Source of the DNA: WS-9 sp036274595
GTDB taxonomy: Bacteria; Eisenbacteria; RBG-16-71-46; SZUA-252
DNA length: 35,135 nt
Assembly: GCA_036274595.1 (NCBI GenBank)
Contig: DASUFL010000114.1
Span: forward strand, 1-35,135
Direction: 5' to 3'
The position numbers and the translations under genes were made by a program. Below, piece by piece: positions 10,942-19,046 of this stretch; the first letter of the stretch is position 1; the number at the start of each line of letters is the position of its first letter. The notes beneath the pieces were generated by a model. That model was not told the origin of the DNA and ran no database searches. It saw only the letters and a list, made by a program, of their open reading frames with translations.

Positions 10942-10961
10942 GCGATGCGCTCGCACATCGC
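10942..10961. promoter_or_regulatory. Inverted repeat, candidate enhancer site for the sigma-54 activator
   Basis: GCGATG and CATCGC flank an 8-nt spacer, giving a 20-bp dyad. Its centre is roughly 90 nt upstream of the start point predicted from the sigma-54 promoter at 11015, which is where enhancer-binding proteins usually sit. There is only one copy and the arms are short, so this is a suggestion based on position. Confidence 0.3.
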
Positions 10962-11014
10962 AATTTCAATGATGAAATGCACTTGGAACGATCGTAACGT
11001 GCCACTTGACTGTG

Positions 11015-11028
11015 GGCACGGCGCGTGC
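11015..11028 (+). promoter_or_regulatory. Sigma-54 (-24/-12) promoter
   Basis: GGCACG at 11015-11020, four bases, then GTGC at 11025-11028 matches the consensus TGGCACG-N4-TTGC. The GG and GC dinucleotides have exactly the required 10-nt spacing; the deviations are G for T at 11014 and at 11025. Transcription should begin near 11040, about 55 nt before the first gene of the amino-acid/porin cluster. A sigma-54 activator is encoded less than 1 kb away. The same bases form a GGCACG-GCG-CGTGCC dyad, so a repressor operator is the alternative reading. Confidence 0.6.
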
Positions 11029-11095
11029 CTCGAGCATTCGACGGGATCACATCCACCATTTCACTTTTTCGATTGAGGGGATCGAGATCTTGTCC

Positions 11096-11431
11096 ATGCC
11101 GGTTCGAATGACCGTCCAGTGGTTCGTGCCTTCCGGTGAATCGGTGTCGATCGTCGCGGCTCTACACGCCCTCATGGTCTCGGTGCGCATGGATCCGGGC
11201 TGCAACGGTTGCCATCTCACGACCGACATGGGGGAGCATGCCGGGCTCAGCTACACGGAGGAATGGATGGCGGAGGATGACCTGAAGCGCCGGCTCCGCT
11301 CCGAACGGTTCTCGAAGCTCGCGGAGCTCATGGAGCGCGCGACGGAAAAGCCGAAGATCGAGTTCGCGCTGCCTGGCGGCGTTCATGGAATCGAATACGC
11401 GGAATCGGTCCGTGGGGGAGGAGCGCCTTGA
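11096..11431 (+). CDS. Antibiotic biosynthesis monooxygenase (ABM)-type small protein
   Basis: The 111-residue product resembles the ABM/YgiN-like ferredoxin-fold family, dimeric cofactor-free oxygenases often acting on quinols. The pattern fits: an initial strand (MTVQWFVP), a helix, a strand CNGCHLTTD, then YTEEWMAEDDLKRRLRSERFSKLAELMERA. The catalytic residues cannot be fixed by eye and some members are not enzymes. The ATG at 11096 is uncertain: its upstream sequence has only weak GAG, and an ATG at 11108 or a TTG at 11006 are alternatives, but 11006 lies upstream of the predicted sigma-54 transcription start. It is the first gene after that promoter and overlaps the amidohydrolase start (TTGA). 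Confidence 0.65.
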   Translation: MPVRMTVQWFVPSGESVSIVAALHALMVSVRMDPGCNGCHLTTDMGEHAGLSYTEEWMAEDDLKRRLRSERFSKLAELMERATEKPKIEFALPGGVHGIEYAESVRGGGAP

Positions 11432-12549
11432 GGATCGGGACACGCGGGGCTCCAAGCAACGGATGGGTGACGGCCATCGTGGCCATCGGGGTCGCGGCCG
11501 CGCTGTCCTGGTCTCCCGGCGCTTCGGCCCAGCCTAGGCCGAGGTCTACGGGAGCCTACGAATTCAACGATTCCCACTTCCACCTGACCAACTACGTTCA
11601 GGAGGGGATCACCGTCCAGCGCTTCCTCTCGATCATGGGCAAGCGGGTGGGCCGGTCCACGCTGTTCGGGATTCCCTTGCAGCAGCAGTGGTCCTATCGC
11701 ATCTCGGGCGACAAGGCTCCCACCTATTATCTGGACTCCGATGCACGCCTCTACTACTACTCCTTCACGGACGCCCAGATCGCCATGGCATACAAGTCGT
11801 TGTCCAAGGCGGACCAGGCCCGGTTCGATCCGATGATCACGGGATTCAATCCGACCGACATGTACGCGGCGGACCACATCCGGCGCGTGCTCCAGACGTT
11901 CCCCGGAGTGTTCTCGGGAATCGGTGAATTCTCCATCCACAAGGAGTTCGTCTCGTCCAAGGTTGCCGGCGACGTGGCCAGTCTCACGGATCCTGCGCTC
12001 GATCGACTTCTCGAGTTTTCCGCCGAGGTCGGACTCGTCTGTCTCATCCACAACGACATCGACCGGCCGTATCCGCGAAAGGGCGAAGCCGCCGTCTTCT
12101 TCCAGCAATTTCGGGAGCTCCTCCAGCGCCACCCCAACAATTCGATCATCTGGGCCCACACCGGTCTGGGCCGGATCGTCCAGCCCGTGGGACATCACAT
12201 TGACATGCTCGAGGATCTGCTCGAGGAGCCCGCATTCAAGCGAGTCAACTTCGACATCTCCTGGGACGAGGTGGCCAAGTACATCGTGTCGAGCCCCGAG
12301 GCGACACGGAGGGCCGCGGACCTGATCAACCGCTACCCGGACCGCTTCCTCTTCGGCACCGACACGGTGGCCCCCAAGGATGACAGGGCGTATTACGCCA
12401 TCTACGACATGTACGAGCCGCTCTGGAAGCTCTTGACGCCCGAGGCCAGGGAGGGAGTGCTCAAGAAGAACTACGAACGAGTCTTCAACGAAGGCAGGAA
12501 GAACGCTCGCGCTTGGGAGAAGGCGCATCCGGCCGTGATGGCGGGATGA
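11428..12549 (+). CDS. Exported amidohydrolase-2 family metal-dependent hydrolase
   Basis: The 373-residue protein begins with a signal peptide (hydrophobic stretch about 13-30, cleavage after a Ser-Ala-Gln-type site near 35). The TIM-barrel hydrolase domain follows, with the metal motif DSHFHL (about 48-53), GIGEFSIHKE, the strand CLIHNDID, IWAHTGLG and the late Asp in FLFGTDT. These positions match PF04909-type amidohydrolases, which include decarboxylases and lactonases as well as amidases. The start is TTG, overlapping the previous stop, behind GGGGGAGGAG. It is placed in the periplasm. It could release an amide or carboxylate feeding the downstream enzymes, but no specific substrate can be read. 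Confidence 0.8.
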   Translation: MRIGTRGAPSNGWVTAIVAIGVAAALSWSPGASAQPRPRSTGAYEFNDSHFHLTNYVQEGITVQRFLSIMGKRVGRSTLFGIPLQQQWSYRISGDKAPTYYLDSDARLYYYSFTDAQIAMAYKSLSKADQARFDPMITGFNPTDMYAADHIRRVLQTFPGVFSGIGEFSIHKEFVSSKVAGDVASLTDPALDRLLEFSAEVGLVCLIHNDIDRPYPRKGEAAVFFQQFRELLQRHPNNSIIWAHTGLGRIVQPVGHHIDMLEDLLEEPAFKRVNFDISWDEVAKYIVSSPEATRRAADLINRYPDRFLFGTDTVAPKDDRAYYAIYDMYEPLWKLLTPEAREGVLKKNYERVFNEGRKNARAWEKAHPAVMAG

Positions 12550-12584
12550 CGGGCTCGGACACTCGAACGAAAGGAAGGCTCGGA

Positions 12585-13793
12585 ATGAAGCTGTGGCTGC
12601 GAATCGTAGGCGTGCTGGCCCTAGGGCTGGCGGGAACCGCGGCGATGGCGCAAGCGCAGGACTCCAAGATCCGGACCGAGATCTACGGCTTTGTCATGAC
12701 CGACGCCGGCAAGAACCAGACGGCCATGGATCCCGCCTGGTTCGACGTCCAGCGTCCGACCAAACTACCGGCCGTCCAGAACGAGTTCGGGAAGAAGGGG
12801 GATGTGTTCTTCAGCGTCCGCCAGACCCGCTTCGGGATCAAGAACTGGTTCCCGACGGAGATGGGCGACCTCAAGACGACGTTCGAGTGGGAGCTCTTCG
12901 GGACGGGCGTGGACGCGGGTCAGACCACCCTACGGCTGCGGCATGCCTACGGTGAGCTGGGCAAGTTCGGTGCGGGGCAGACCTGGAGCCCCTTCATGGA
13001 CATCGACGTGTTCCCGAACACGCTCGAGTACTGGGGTCCGAATGGCATGGCCTTCTTCCGGAACGTCCAGCTCCGGTACATGCCGATCCAGGGCGACACG
13101 CGCCTGACGGTCGCGCTCGAGCGGCCGGGCGCCAGCGCCGACCAGGGCGATTTCGGCGAGCGCTTCGACCTGAGTGACGTGACGCCCCATTTCCCACTGC
13201 CGGACGTGTCGGCCGAATATCGCATCGGACGGACGTGGGGCTATGTCGAGCTGGCCGGAATCGTGCGGCAGATGGAGTGGATCGACAACGGCACCACGTT
13301 CCCGAACGTATCGGGTGATGCGACGGGGTGGGGCCTCAGCCTCAGCTCGAACATCAAGGCCGGCCCCAAGAACGTGCTCAGGCTCCAGCTCGTCCACGGC
13401 GAGGGCGTCGAGAATTACATGAACGACGCCCCTGCCGACCTGGGAATCGAGTTCGATCCGGCCGATTCGCTCCAGCCGGTCGATGGCAAGCCCTTGCCGA
13501 TGACCGGCACGGTCGCATTCCTCGATCACACCTGGAGCGACAAGTACTCGACCTCGATCGGCTATTCGCAGCTCATCATCGAGAACTCGAACGGTCAGAG
13601 CGACGACGCGTTCCATGTCGGCCAGTACGCGCTGGCCAACATCCTTTACACGCCGGTTCCAAAAGTGATGATGGGGCTCGAGACCGGGTGGATCAAACGG
13701 GAGAACAACCGGGACGGGTTCTCTTCGGAGAACTGGCACGTCCAGCTCTCCTTCAAGTACAGCTTCTCAACCATGTTTGGAGGTGGTGAATAA
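12585..13793 (+). CDS. DcaP-like outer-membrane porin
   Basis: The 402-residue protein has a clear signal peptide (MKLWLRIVG start, AMAQAQ cleavage region near 22-24) and alternating beta-strand sequence to a C-terminal aromatic end region. Motifs such as EIYGFVMTDAG, QTRFGIKNWF, LRHAYGELGKFGAGQTWSPF and ALERPGA are characteristic of the DcaP trimeric porin family; Acinetobacter DcaP takes up dicarboxylates. Its place beside an aspartase that makes fumarate fits that substrate class. AAAGGAAGG precedes the ATG by about 6 nt. The stop shares one base with the glutaminase start (TAATG), so the two are coupled. Unlike the second DcaP-like gene here it has no N-terminal coiled coil. Confidence 0.82.
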   Translation: MKLWLRIVGVLALGLAGTAAMAQAQDSKIRTEIYGFVMTDAGKNQTAMDPAWFDVQRPTKLPAVQNEFGKKGDVFFSVRQTRFGIKNWFPTEMGDLKTTFEWELFGTGVDAGQTTLRLRHAYGELGKFGAGQTWSPFMDIDVFPNTLEYWGPNGMAFFRNVQLRYMPIQGDTRLTVALERPGASADQGDFGERFDLSDVTPHFPLPDVSAEYRIGRTWGYVELAGIVRQMEWIDNGTTFPNVSGDATGWGLSLSSNIKAGPKNVLRLQLVHGEGVENYMNDAPADLGIEFDPADSLQPVDGKPLPMTGTVAFLDHTWSDKYSTSIGYSQLIIENSNGQSDDAFHVGQYALANILYTPVPKVMMGLETGWIKRENNRDGFSSENWHVQLSFKYSFSTMFGGGE

Positions 13794-14860
13794 TGCGCTT
13801 CACTCGCATCCGCAGAAGCCAGCTTACTTCAACCCTCGTCGTGGTCCTTGCGATCACGCTCGGGGCCGGCGCCGCGTTCGCGGCCAAGGCGAAGAAAACC
13901 GCCGCGCCCAACGCGACCCAGACGGCGATGGGCGACGCGTACGCCAAGTACAAGGACATTGAGGAAGGCAAGAACGCCGACTACATCCCGGCACTGGCCA
14001 AGGTCGATTCGAAGATCTACGGCATTGCGCTCGTGACCGTGGAAGGCAAGGTCTACACCATGGGCGACATCACGTCCGAGGTGTCGATCCAGTCGATCTC
14101 CAAGGTCTTCGCCATGGCGAAGGTCATGGAGGAGCAGGGTCCTGACGCGATCCTCAACAACATGGGGGTCGACGCGACGGGGCAGGTCTTCAATTCCATC
14201 GTCGCGATCGAGCAGTACAAGGGGAGCGAGATGAACCCGATGGTGAATCCGGGCGCCATCACGACCACGAGCATGATCTCGGGCGCCACCCCCGACGAGA
14301 TCTGGGGGAAGATCATCGGCATCCACAGCGACTGCGCCGGTCGTCAGCTCTCCGTGAACCAGGAGGTCTACGACTCCGAGGCGGCCACCAACCAGCGCAA
14401 CCAGGCCATCTCGATGCTCATGTACGCCTACGGCCACATCAAGGACAAGCCGCTCCAAGCGTGCGACATCTACACAAAGCAGTGCGCGATCAGCGTGAAC
14501 GCGAAGGACCTCGCGATGATGGCGGCCACGCTCGCGAATGGCGGGAAGAATCCGGTGACGGGGAAGCAGGCCATTCAGACAGCGAACATCCCCAAGATCC
14601 TTGCCGTCATGGCCACGGCCGGCCTCTACGACGACACCGGCAAGTGGCTCTATGCGACGGGGCTTCCGGCCAAGAGCGGGGTCGGCGGCGGCATTCTGGC
14701 CGTCTCGCCGGGCCGGTTCGGGATCGCGGTGATCTCGCCGCCCCTCGACGCGGCAGGGAACAGCGTGCGTGCGCAGAAGGCGATCGCGGACATCTCGAAC
14801 GCGATCGGCGGGAATCCGTACGCGCCCAAGCCGGTGGGCATGCAGACGTCATCGAGGTAG
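13793..14860 (+). CDS. glsA: Glutaminase A with signal peptide
   Basis: The 355-residue protein hydrolyses glutamine to glutamate and ammonia. The serine-dependent beta-lactamase-like motif S-I-S-K is at about residues 103-106 (QSISKVF). NPMVNPGAI, SVNQEVYDSE, NQRNQAIS and the late SGVGGGI glycine turn are all present, so the active site looks complete. It exceeds the usual size of about 310 residues by an N-terminal signal peptide (hydrophobic about 12-30, AFA-AKA cleavage) plus a Lys/Ala linker; most GlsA proteins are cytoplasmic. GGAGGTGG lies directly upstream of the ATG. It is coupled to the porin and followed by the aspartase gene after 100 nt without an evident terminator. Confidence 0.92.
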   Translation: MRFTRIRRSQLTSTLVVVLAITLGAGAAFAAKAKKTAAPNATQTAMGDAYAKYKDIEEGKNADYIPALAKVDSKIYGIALVTVEGKVYTMGDITSEVSIQSISKVFAMAKVMEEQGPDAILNNMGVDATGQVFNSIVAIEQYKGSEMNPMVNPGAITTTSMISGATPDEIWGKIIGIHSDCAGRQLSVNQEVYDSEAATNQRNQAISMLMYAYGHIKDKPLQACDIYTKQCAISVNAKDLAMMAATLANGGKNPVTGKQAIQTANIPKILAVMATAGLYDDTGKWLYATGLPAKSGVGGGILAVSPGRFGIAVISPPLDAAGNSVRAQKAIADISNAIGGNPYAPKPVGMQTSSR

Positions 14861-14960
14861 ATCGCAGGAACGCAGGCGTTCGGGTGCAGGGGCTCGGCCA
14901 CGGGAACCCCTTTCACCCTGCGCTCGCAAACAGCCGTGCACCCACGGCAGGAGAACGATC

Positions 14961-16505
14961 ATGAGACAACGTAATCACCGCGCCGCGGGTGCCCTCGCGT
15001 CGATGGTTGCCGCGCTCGCGCTGGTTGCGATCGCGACGCCCGGCATGGCCGCAAAGAGCGCCAAGCCGGCCAAGTCCACCAAGTCCGCTCCGGCCACTCG
15101 GACCGAGCACGACCTGCTCGGCTCCAAGGAAGTGCCTGCGGATGCCTACTACGGCATCCAGACGGCACGGGCCCTCGAGAACTTCCAGCTCTCGGGCGTC
15201 GCCATCAACCACTATCCCGGGTTCGTCGAAGCGTGGGCCATCGTCAAGCTGGCGGCGGCCCAAGCCAACACGGATGTGGGCGCCATGAAGCCGCAGACGC
15301 TCGCGGCCATTGAGAAGGCCTGCAAGGCAGTGCGTGACGGCAAGTACCACGACCAGTTCCAGGTGGATTGGTTCCAGGGCGGCGCGGGCACCTCGACGAA
15401 CATGAACGCGAACGAGGTCCTCGCGAACGTCGCGCTCGAGCTGACGGGGCACAAGAAGGGCGACTACAAGGTCGTCGAGCCGCACGACGACCTCAACATG
15501 TCCCAGTCGACGAACGACTCCTATCCGACCGCGATCAAGGTTGCGGTCCTGCTCCGGAACGACAAGCTCGTCGCCGAGCTCCAGAAGCTGGCGGACTCCT
15601 TCCACGCGAAAGGCGATCAATACCTGACCGTGGTCAAGATGGGGCGCACCGAGCTGCAGGACGCCGTGCCCATGACCGTCGGCCAGGAGTTCCACGCGTT
15701 CGGATCGTCCATCGAGAGCGAGATCCAGCTCCTCAAGGACTCCGAGAAATATCTCTACGGTGTGAACATGGGCGCGACCGCGATCGGGACCGGGATCAAC
15801 GCCCCGAAGGGCTACGCAGAGCGTTGCGCGGCTCACCTCGCCACGCTGACCGGGAAGCCGATCGTGATGGCGTCGGACATGATCGCGGCGACCTGGGAGC
15901 AGCAGGGCTTTGTCGTCTACTCGTCGGCGCTCAAGAGCACGGCCATCAAGCTCTCCAAGATCGCGAGCGACCTCATCCTATTGACGTCAGGTCCGCGCGC
16001 GGGACTGGGCGAGATCAATCTCCCCGCGCGCCAGCCGGGCTCGTCGATCATGCCGGGCAAGGTGAACCCCGTCGTGCCTGAGGTCGTGAACTGCGTGGCG
16101 TACCGCGTGATGGGCAATGACTATGGCGTGACCCTCGCCGCGCACAGCGGACAGCTCCAGCTCAACGCGTACGAACCGCTGGAGGGGCTCAACATCATCG
16201 AGTCGCAGCACCTGCTCTACAACGTGTCTCAGCTCTTCCGGACACAGTGCGTCGACGGAATCACGGTGAACGAAAAGACCCTGGCCCACTACATGAACAC
16301 GACGGTCGGCATCGTCACGGCGCTCAACCCGGTGCTCGGTTATGACAAGGCCACCGAGCTCGCGAACGAGGCCTACAAGAGCGGCAAGGGGATCATCGAG
16401 ATCATCCGGGAGAAGAAGCTCCTGACGGAGCAGCAGATCGCGGAGATCCTGGATCCAGCCAAGCTGACCAATCTGGATCCGAACCAGTACAAGAAACCCC
16501 AATGA
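14961..16505 (+). CDS. aspA: Aspartate ammonia-lyase with N-terminal export signal
   Basis: The enzyme converts aspartate to fumarate and ammonia. It carries the family signature GSSIMPGKVNP (flexible SS loop with the catalytic Ser), the substrate-binding blocks GTSTNMN and NMSQSTNDSYPT, and MGRTELQDAVP. At 514 residues it is about 35-40 longer than E. coli AspA; the extra is a basic start, a hydrophobic stretch (about 11-26), TPGMAAKS as a cleavage site and a Lys/Ala/Pro/Ser linker. This looks like a Sec signal peptide, whereas aspartases are normally cytoplasmic. The ATG is set by AGGAG 7 nt upstream. A fumarase or argininosuccinate lyase is less likely because the spacing follows AspA, but class II fumarase cannot be fully excluded by eye. 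Confidence 0.88.
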   Translation: MRQRNHRAAGALASMVAALALVAIATPGMAAKSAKPAKSTKSAPATRTEHDLLGSKEVPADAYYGIQTARALENFQLSGVAINHYPGFVEAWAIVKLAAAQANTDVGAMKPQTLAAIEKACKAVRDGKYHDQFQVDWFQGGAGTSTNMNANEVLANVALELTGHKKGDYKVVEPHDDLNMSQSTNDSYPTAIKVAVLLRNDKLVAELQKLADSFHAKGDQYLTVVKMGRTELQDAVPMTVGQEFHAFGSSIESEIQLLKDSEKYLYGVNMGATAIGTGINAPKGYAERCAAHLATLTGKPIVMASDMIAATWEQQGFVVYSSALKSTAIKLSKIASDLILLTSGPRAGLGEINLPARQPGSSIMPGKVNPVVPEVVNCVAYRVMGNDYGVTLAAHSGQLQLNAYEPLEGLNIIESQHLLYNVSQLFRTQCVDGITVNEKTLAHYMNTTVGIVTALNPVLGYDKATELANEAYKSGKGIIEIIREKKLLTEQQIAEILDPAKLTNLDPNQYKKPQ

Positions 16506-16516
16506 GGGGGGGGAAC

Positions 16517-17599
16517 ATGGGCACCGCCCGCAAGGTTTCGCTGATCACAACCGCTTTGATCTTCACCATCGTGGCGGGGGCCTGCGCTCAGCATGCCACC
16601 TCCTCGAGCAAGAAGCCCAAGGTGGTGATCGTAGCCACCGGTGGGACGATCGCAGGGTCGGCCGAGTCGGCCACGGCTGCCGGCTACTCGTCGGGCGCCG
16701 TCGGGGTGGACATCCTGATCCAGGCGGTGCCCCAGCTCAAGGACGTCGCCGAGGTGAAGGGCGAGCAGGTCGCGAGCATCGGCAGCCAGGACATGAACGA
16801 CGAGGTCTGGCTCAAGCTCGCCGACCGCGTGAACAAGATCCTGGCGGATCCCACCGTCGACGGCGTCGCGATCACCCACGGAACCGACACGCTCGAGGAG
16901 ACAGCCTATTTCCTCGATCTCGTGGTGAAGAGCGACAAGCCGGTCGTGCTGACCGGATCCATGCGCCCGTCGACGGCCATGAGCGCCGATGGTCCGCTCA
17001 ATATCTTCAATGCGGTCTCGATCGCCGCGGACAAGACGGCTCGTGGTCGCGGGGTGCTGGTCGCCCTCGACGATGACGTCCACGCGGCGCACGACATCAT
17101 CAAGTTCCATTCCACCGACGTCGCGACCTTCCGGTCGAACGAGGCCGGCTTGGTGGGCGCGGTGCTCTTCGGGAAGACGATCTGGTATCGGTCGCCGATC
17201 CAGGTGCACACCGCGAAGAGCGAGATGAGTGTCGCCGGCGCGAAGTCGCTCCCGCGGGTGGACATCATCTACGCGCACGCGAACATGTCGCCGGACATCA
17301 TCAGCTCGGCGGTTCAGAACGGTGCGAAGGGGCTGGTCATCGCGGGCGTCGGCGACGGCAACATGACGGCGCCGGCCCTCGACGCGGTCAAGGCCGCGAT
17401 CGCCAAGGGTGTGGTGGTCGTCCGCTCGTCGCGCACGAACGGCGGGATCATCCGCCGGAACATCGAGGTCAACGACGATCAGATCGGCACCGTGGCGTCG
17501 ATGGAGCTGAATCCGTCCAAGGCGCGCGTGCTCCTCCAGCTCGCGCTGATGAAGACTTCGGATTCCAAGAAGATCCAGAGCTACTTCGACCGGTACTAG
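16517..17599 (+). CDS. ansB: Type II (exported) L-asparaginase
   Basis: The 360-residue enzyme hydrolyses asparagine to aspartate and ammonia. Both threonine motifs are intact: ATGGTIAGSA near the N-terminus (nucleophile Thr) and ITHGTDTLEETAYF (second Thr with Asp). The TGSMRPSTAMSADGPLN block and the Lys-containing DIIKFHSTDVATFRSN loop match bacterial type II enzymes, and the C-terminal FDRY is typical. The N-terminus is hydrophobic (TTALIFTIVAGACAQ); the Cys may be a lipoprotein site, though the lipobox is imperfect. An ATG at 16502 overlaps the aspA stop, but I favour 16517 because the G-rich site at 16506-16513 serves it. The product aspartate is the substrate of the preceding enzyme. 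Confidence 0.92.
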   Translation: MGTARKVSLITTALIFTIVAGACAQHATSSSKKPKVVIVATGGTIAGSAESATAAGYSSGAVGVDILIQAVPQLKDVAEVKGEQVASIGSQDMNDEVWLKLADRVNKILADPTVDGVAITHGTDTLEETAYFLDLVVKSDKPVVLTGSMRPSTAMSADGPLNIFNAVSIAADKTARGRGVLVALDDDVHAAHDIIKFHSTDVATFRSNEAGLVGAVLFGKTIWYRSPIQVHTAKSEMSVAGAKSLPRVDIIYAHANMSPDIISSAVQNGAKGLVIAGVGDGNMTAPALDAVKAAIAKGVVVVRSSRTNGGIIRRNIEVNDDQIGTVASMELNPSKARVLLQLALMKTSDSKKIQSYFDRY

Positions 17600-17640
17600 G
17601 TCGACTAGGGTTCCGTGCCGGTGAATCCAGGAACCGCGAA

Positions 17641-17670
17641 GGGCCTGTGGGTGAACCAGCCCACAGGCCC
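17641..17670. repeat. Perfect 11-bp inverted repeat in the ansB-porin gap
   Basis: GGGCCTGTGGG (17641-17651) and CCCACAGGCCC (17660-17670) flank an 8-nt loop. No T-run follows on either strand, so it is not a standard terminator. It lies about 40 nt after ansB and 16 nt before the porin start, so it could attenuate or stabilise the transcript between the enzyme and porin genes. Confidence 0.6.
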
Positions 17671-17685
17671 CGCGTAAGGGGGTCC

Positions 17686-18972
17686 GTGTTGGCTTCGCTT
17701 CGTGGCGCCGCTCCGTTGCTGTTGATGTGTCTCCTTTCGCTGCCCGCGGGATCGTCCTCGGCCCAGGAGGCGCCCGCCAACCCCGCCGCCCTGGACACCA
17801 CGATCGCGGCCGGCGAATCGGATGCCCAGCAGCCACCTGCCGCGCGAGGCCTTGCGAAGTACAACCAGTTCGACCTCGGGTTCACCACCCTCCGCATCGG
17901 GTACGGCTTCCTGATCGACTTTGCGACCTACGCGCAGGACGCGGACGCGAAGCAGCAGGCCAAGGCCGAGTCCGACGTCGACCTCCGCGACTTCCGCCTT
18001 CTCTTCAAGGGCAAGTTCAAGACCAAGCGGCCGCTCTCCTGGTCCGCGGGCATCATGTGGGACAAGGGTACCGAGGAATGGAACTTCCGGCAGACCGGGC
18101 TCATGGTGGGTGTGCCGGAGATTTCGAGCGAGTTCTTCATCGGGCGAACGAAGGAAGGCTATTCCCAGTACAAGGTGATGACGGGGTACGACCTGTGGAC
18201 GATCGAGCGTAGCCCGTTCCTGGACGCGTTCGTTCCCATTCTGGGAGACGGGATCAAGTGGATGGGCAGCGTCGACCACCACAGGGTGATCTGGAACCTC
18301 GGGTACTACTTCGACGGACTGTCCGAGGATCAGAAATTCGCCACGTACGACCACCAGCTCGTCGGACGCCTCGTATGGCTCCCCGTGTTCTCCGAGGCGA
18401 AGGGGGACCTCGTCCATCTGGGCGTCATGGCGCGCGACGGCAAGCCCGATGAAGACGCGTTCCGGGCGAAGTCCAAACCGGAGGCCTACCTGGCTCCCAA
18501 CTTCGTCGATACCGGTACATTCCCCACGGATCACGGGACCACGCTGGGAGTCGAGGCTTACTACCGGAAGAAGTCGGTGCTCCTCGGCGCGGAATACGGC
18601 TGGCAGACCTTCGATGCGCCGACGGTCGGCGATCCGATGTTCCACGGCGGCAACCTCACGCTCGACTGGTTCATCACCGGCGAGACGCGCGGTTACAACG
18701 CGGCCAGCGGCTACTTCAAGGCAGTGTCACCGACAAAGACAGTGTTCGAGCACGGACCCGGGGCCGTGGAGGCCTCGGTGAACCTGTCCTACATCGATCT
18801 CGATGCCGGGACTCTGCAAGGGGGCAAGTTCTGGAGAGTGGGCCCGGCGCTCAAGTGGCACCTGATGGACTATCTGCGGATCGAGCTGGCCTACGGCTAC
18901 GGAGTGCTCGATCGCTTCGACCGGACCGGCACCACGCAGTTCTTTCAGGGCCGCTTCCTGACGGCACTCTGA
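17686..18972 (+). CDS. Phosphate-selective porin O/P (OprP)-like outer-membrane protein
   Basis: The 428-residue protein has a signal peptide (hydrophobic run APLLLMCLLSLPAG, cleavage near SSAQE). A mature beta-barrel follows with LRDFRLLFKGKF, FIGRTKEGYSQYKVMTGYDLWTIER and repeated strand-turn patterns typical of the OprO/OprP group (PF07396). Some family members bind phosphate or polyphosphate, others are general anion channels; a loop with Asp/Arg/Lys residues is present but specificity cannot be assigned. The start is uncertain: GTG 17686 or TTG 17689, both behind AAGGGGG; the earlier GTG at 17647 would begin inside the inverted repeat. It follows asparaginase in the same direction. Confidence 0.75.
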   Translation: MLASLRGAAPLLLMCLLSLPAGSSSAQEAPANPAALDTTIAAGESDAQQPPAARGLAKYNQFDLGFTTLRIGYGFLIDFATYAQDADAKQQAKAESDVDLRDFRLLFKGKFKTKRPLSWSAGIMWDKGTEEWNFRQTGLMVGVPEISSEFFIGRTKEGYSQYKVMTGYDLWTIERSPFLDAFVPILGDGIKWMGSVDHHRVIWNLGYYFDGLSEDQKFATYDHQLVGRLVWLPVFSEAKGDLVHLGVMARDGKPDEDAFRAKSKPEAYLAPNFVDTGTFPTDHGTTLGVEAYYRKKSVLLGAEYGWQTFDAPTVGDPMFHGGNLTLDWFITGETRGYNAASGYFKAVSPTKTVFEHGPGAVEASVNLSYIDLDAGTLQGGKFWRVGPALKWHLMDYLRIELAYGYGVLDRFDRTGTTQFFQGRFLTAL

Positions 18973-19046
18973 TCAACGTCGAGGGGGGCGGTCTGGTGTG
19001 CGTCCCCATACCTGCAAACACCAGTTCTCCACGGAGGTCGCGCGGG

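Noticed and set aside
11006..11034. Sigma-70 promoter using TTGACT at 11006
   Set aside because: The 17-nt-spaced hexamer is CTCGAG, far from a -10 element; the overlapping -24/-12 match is much better.
17641..17670. Hairpin after ansB as a terminator
   Set aside because: No T-run on either strand; kept only as an inverted repeat.
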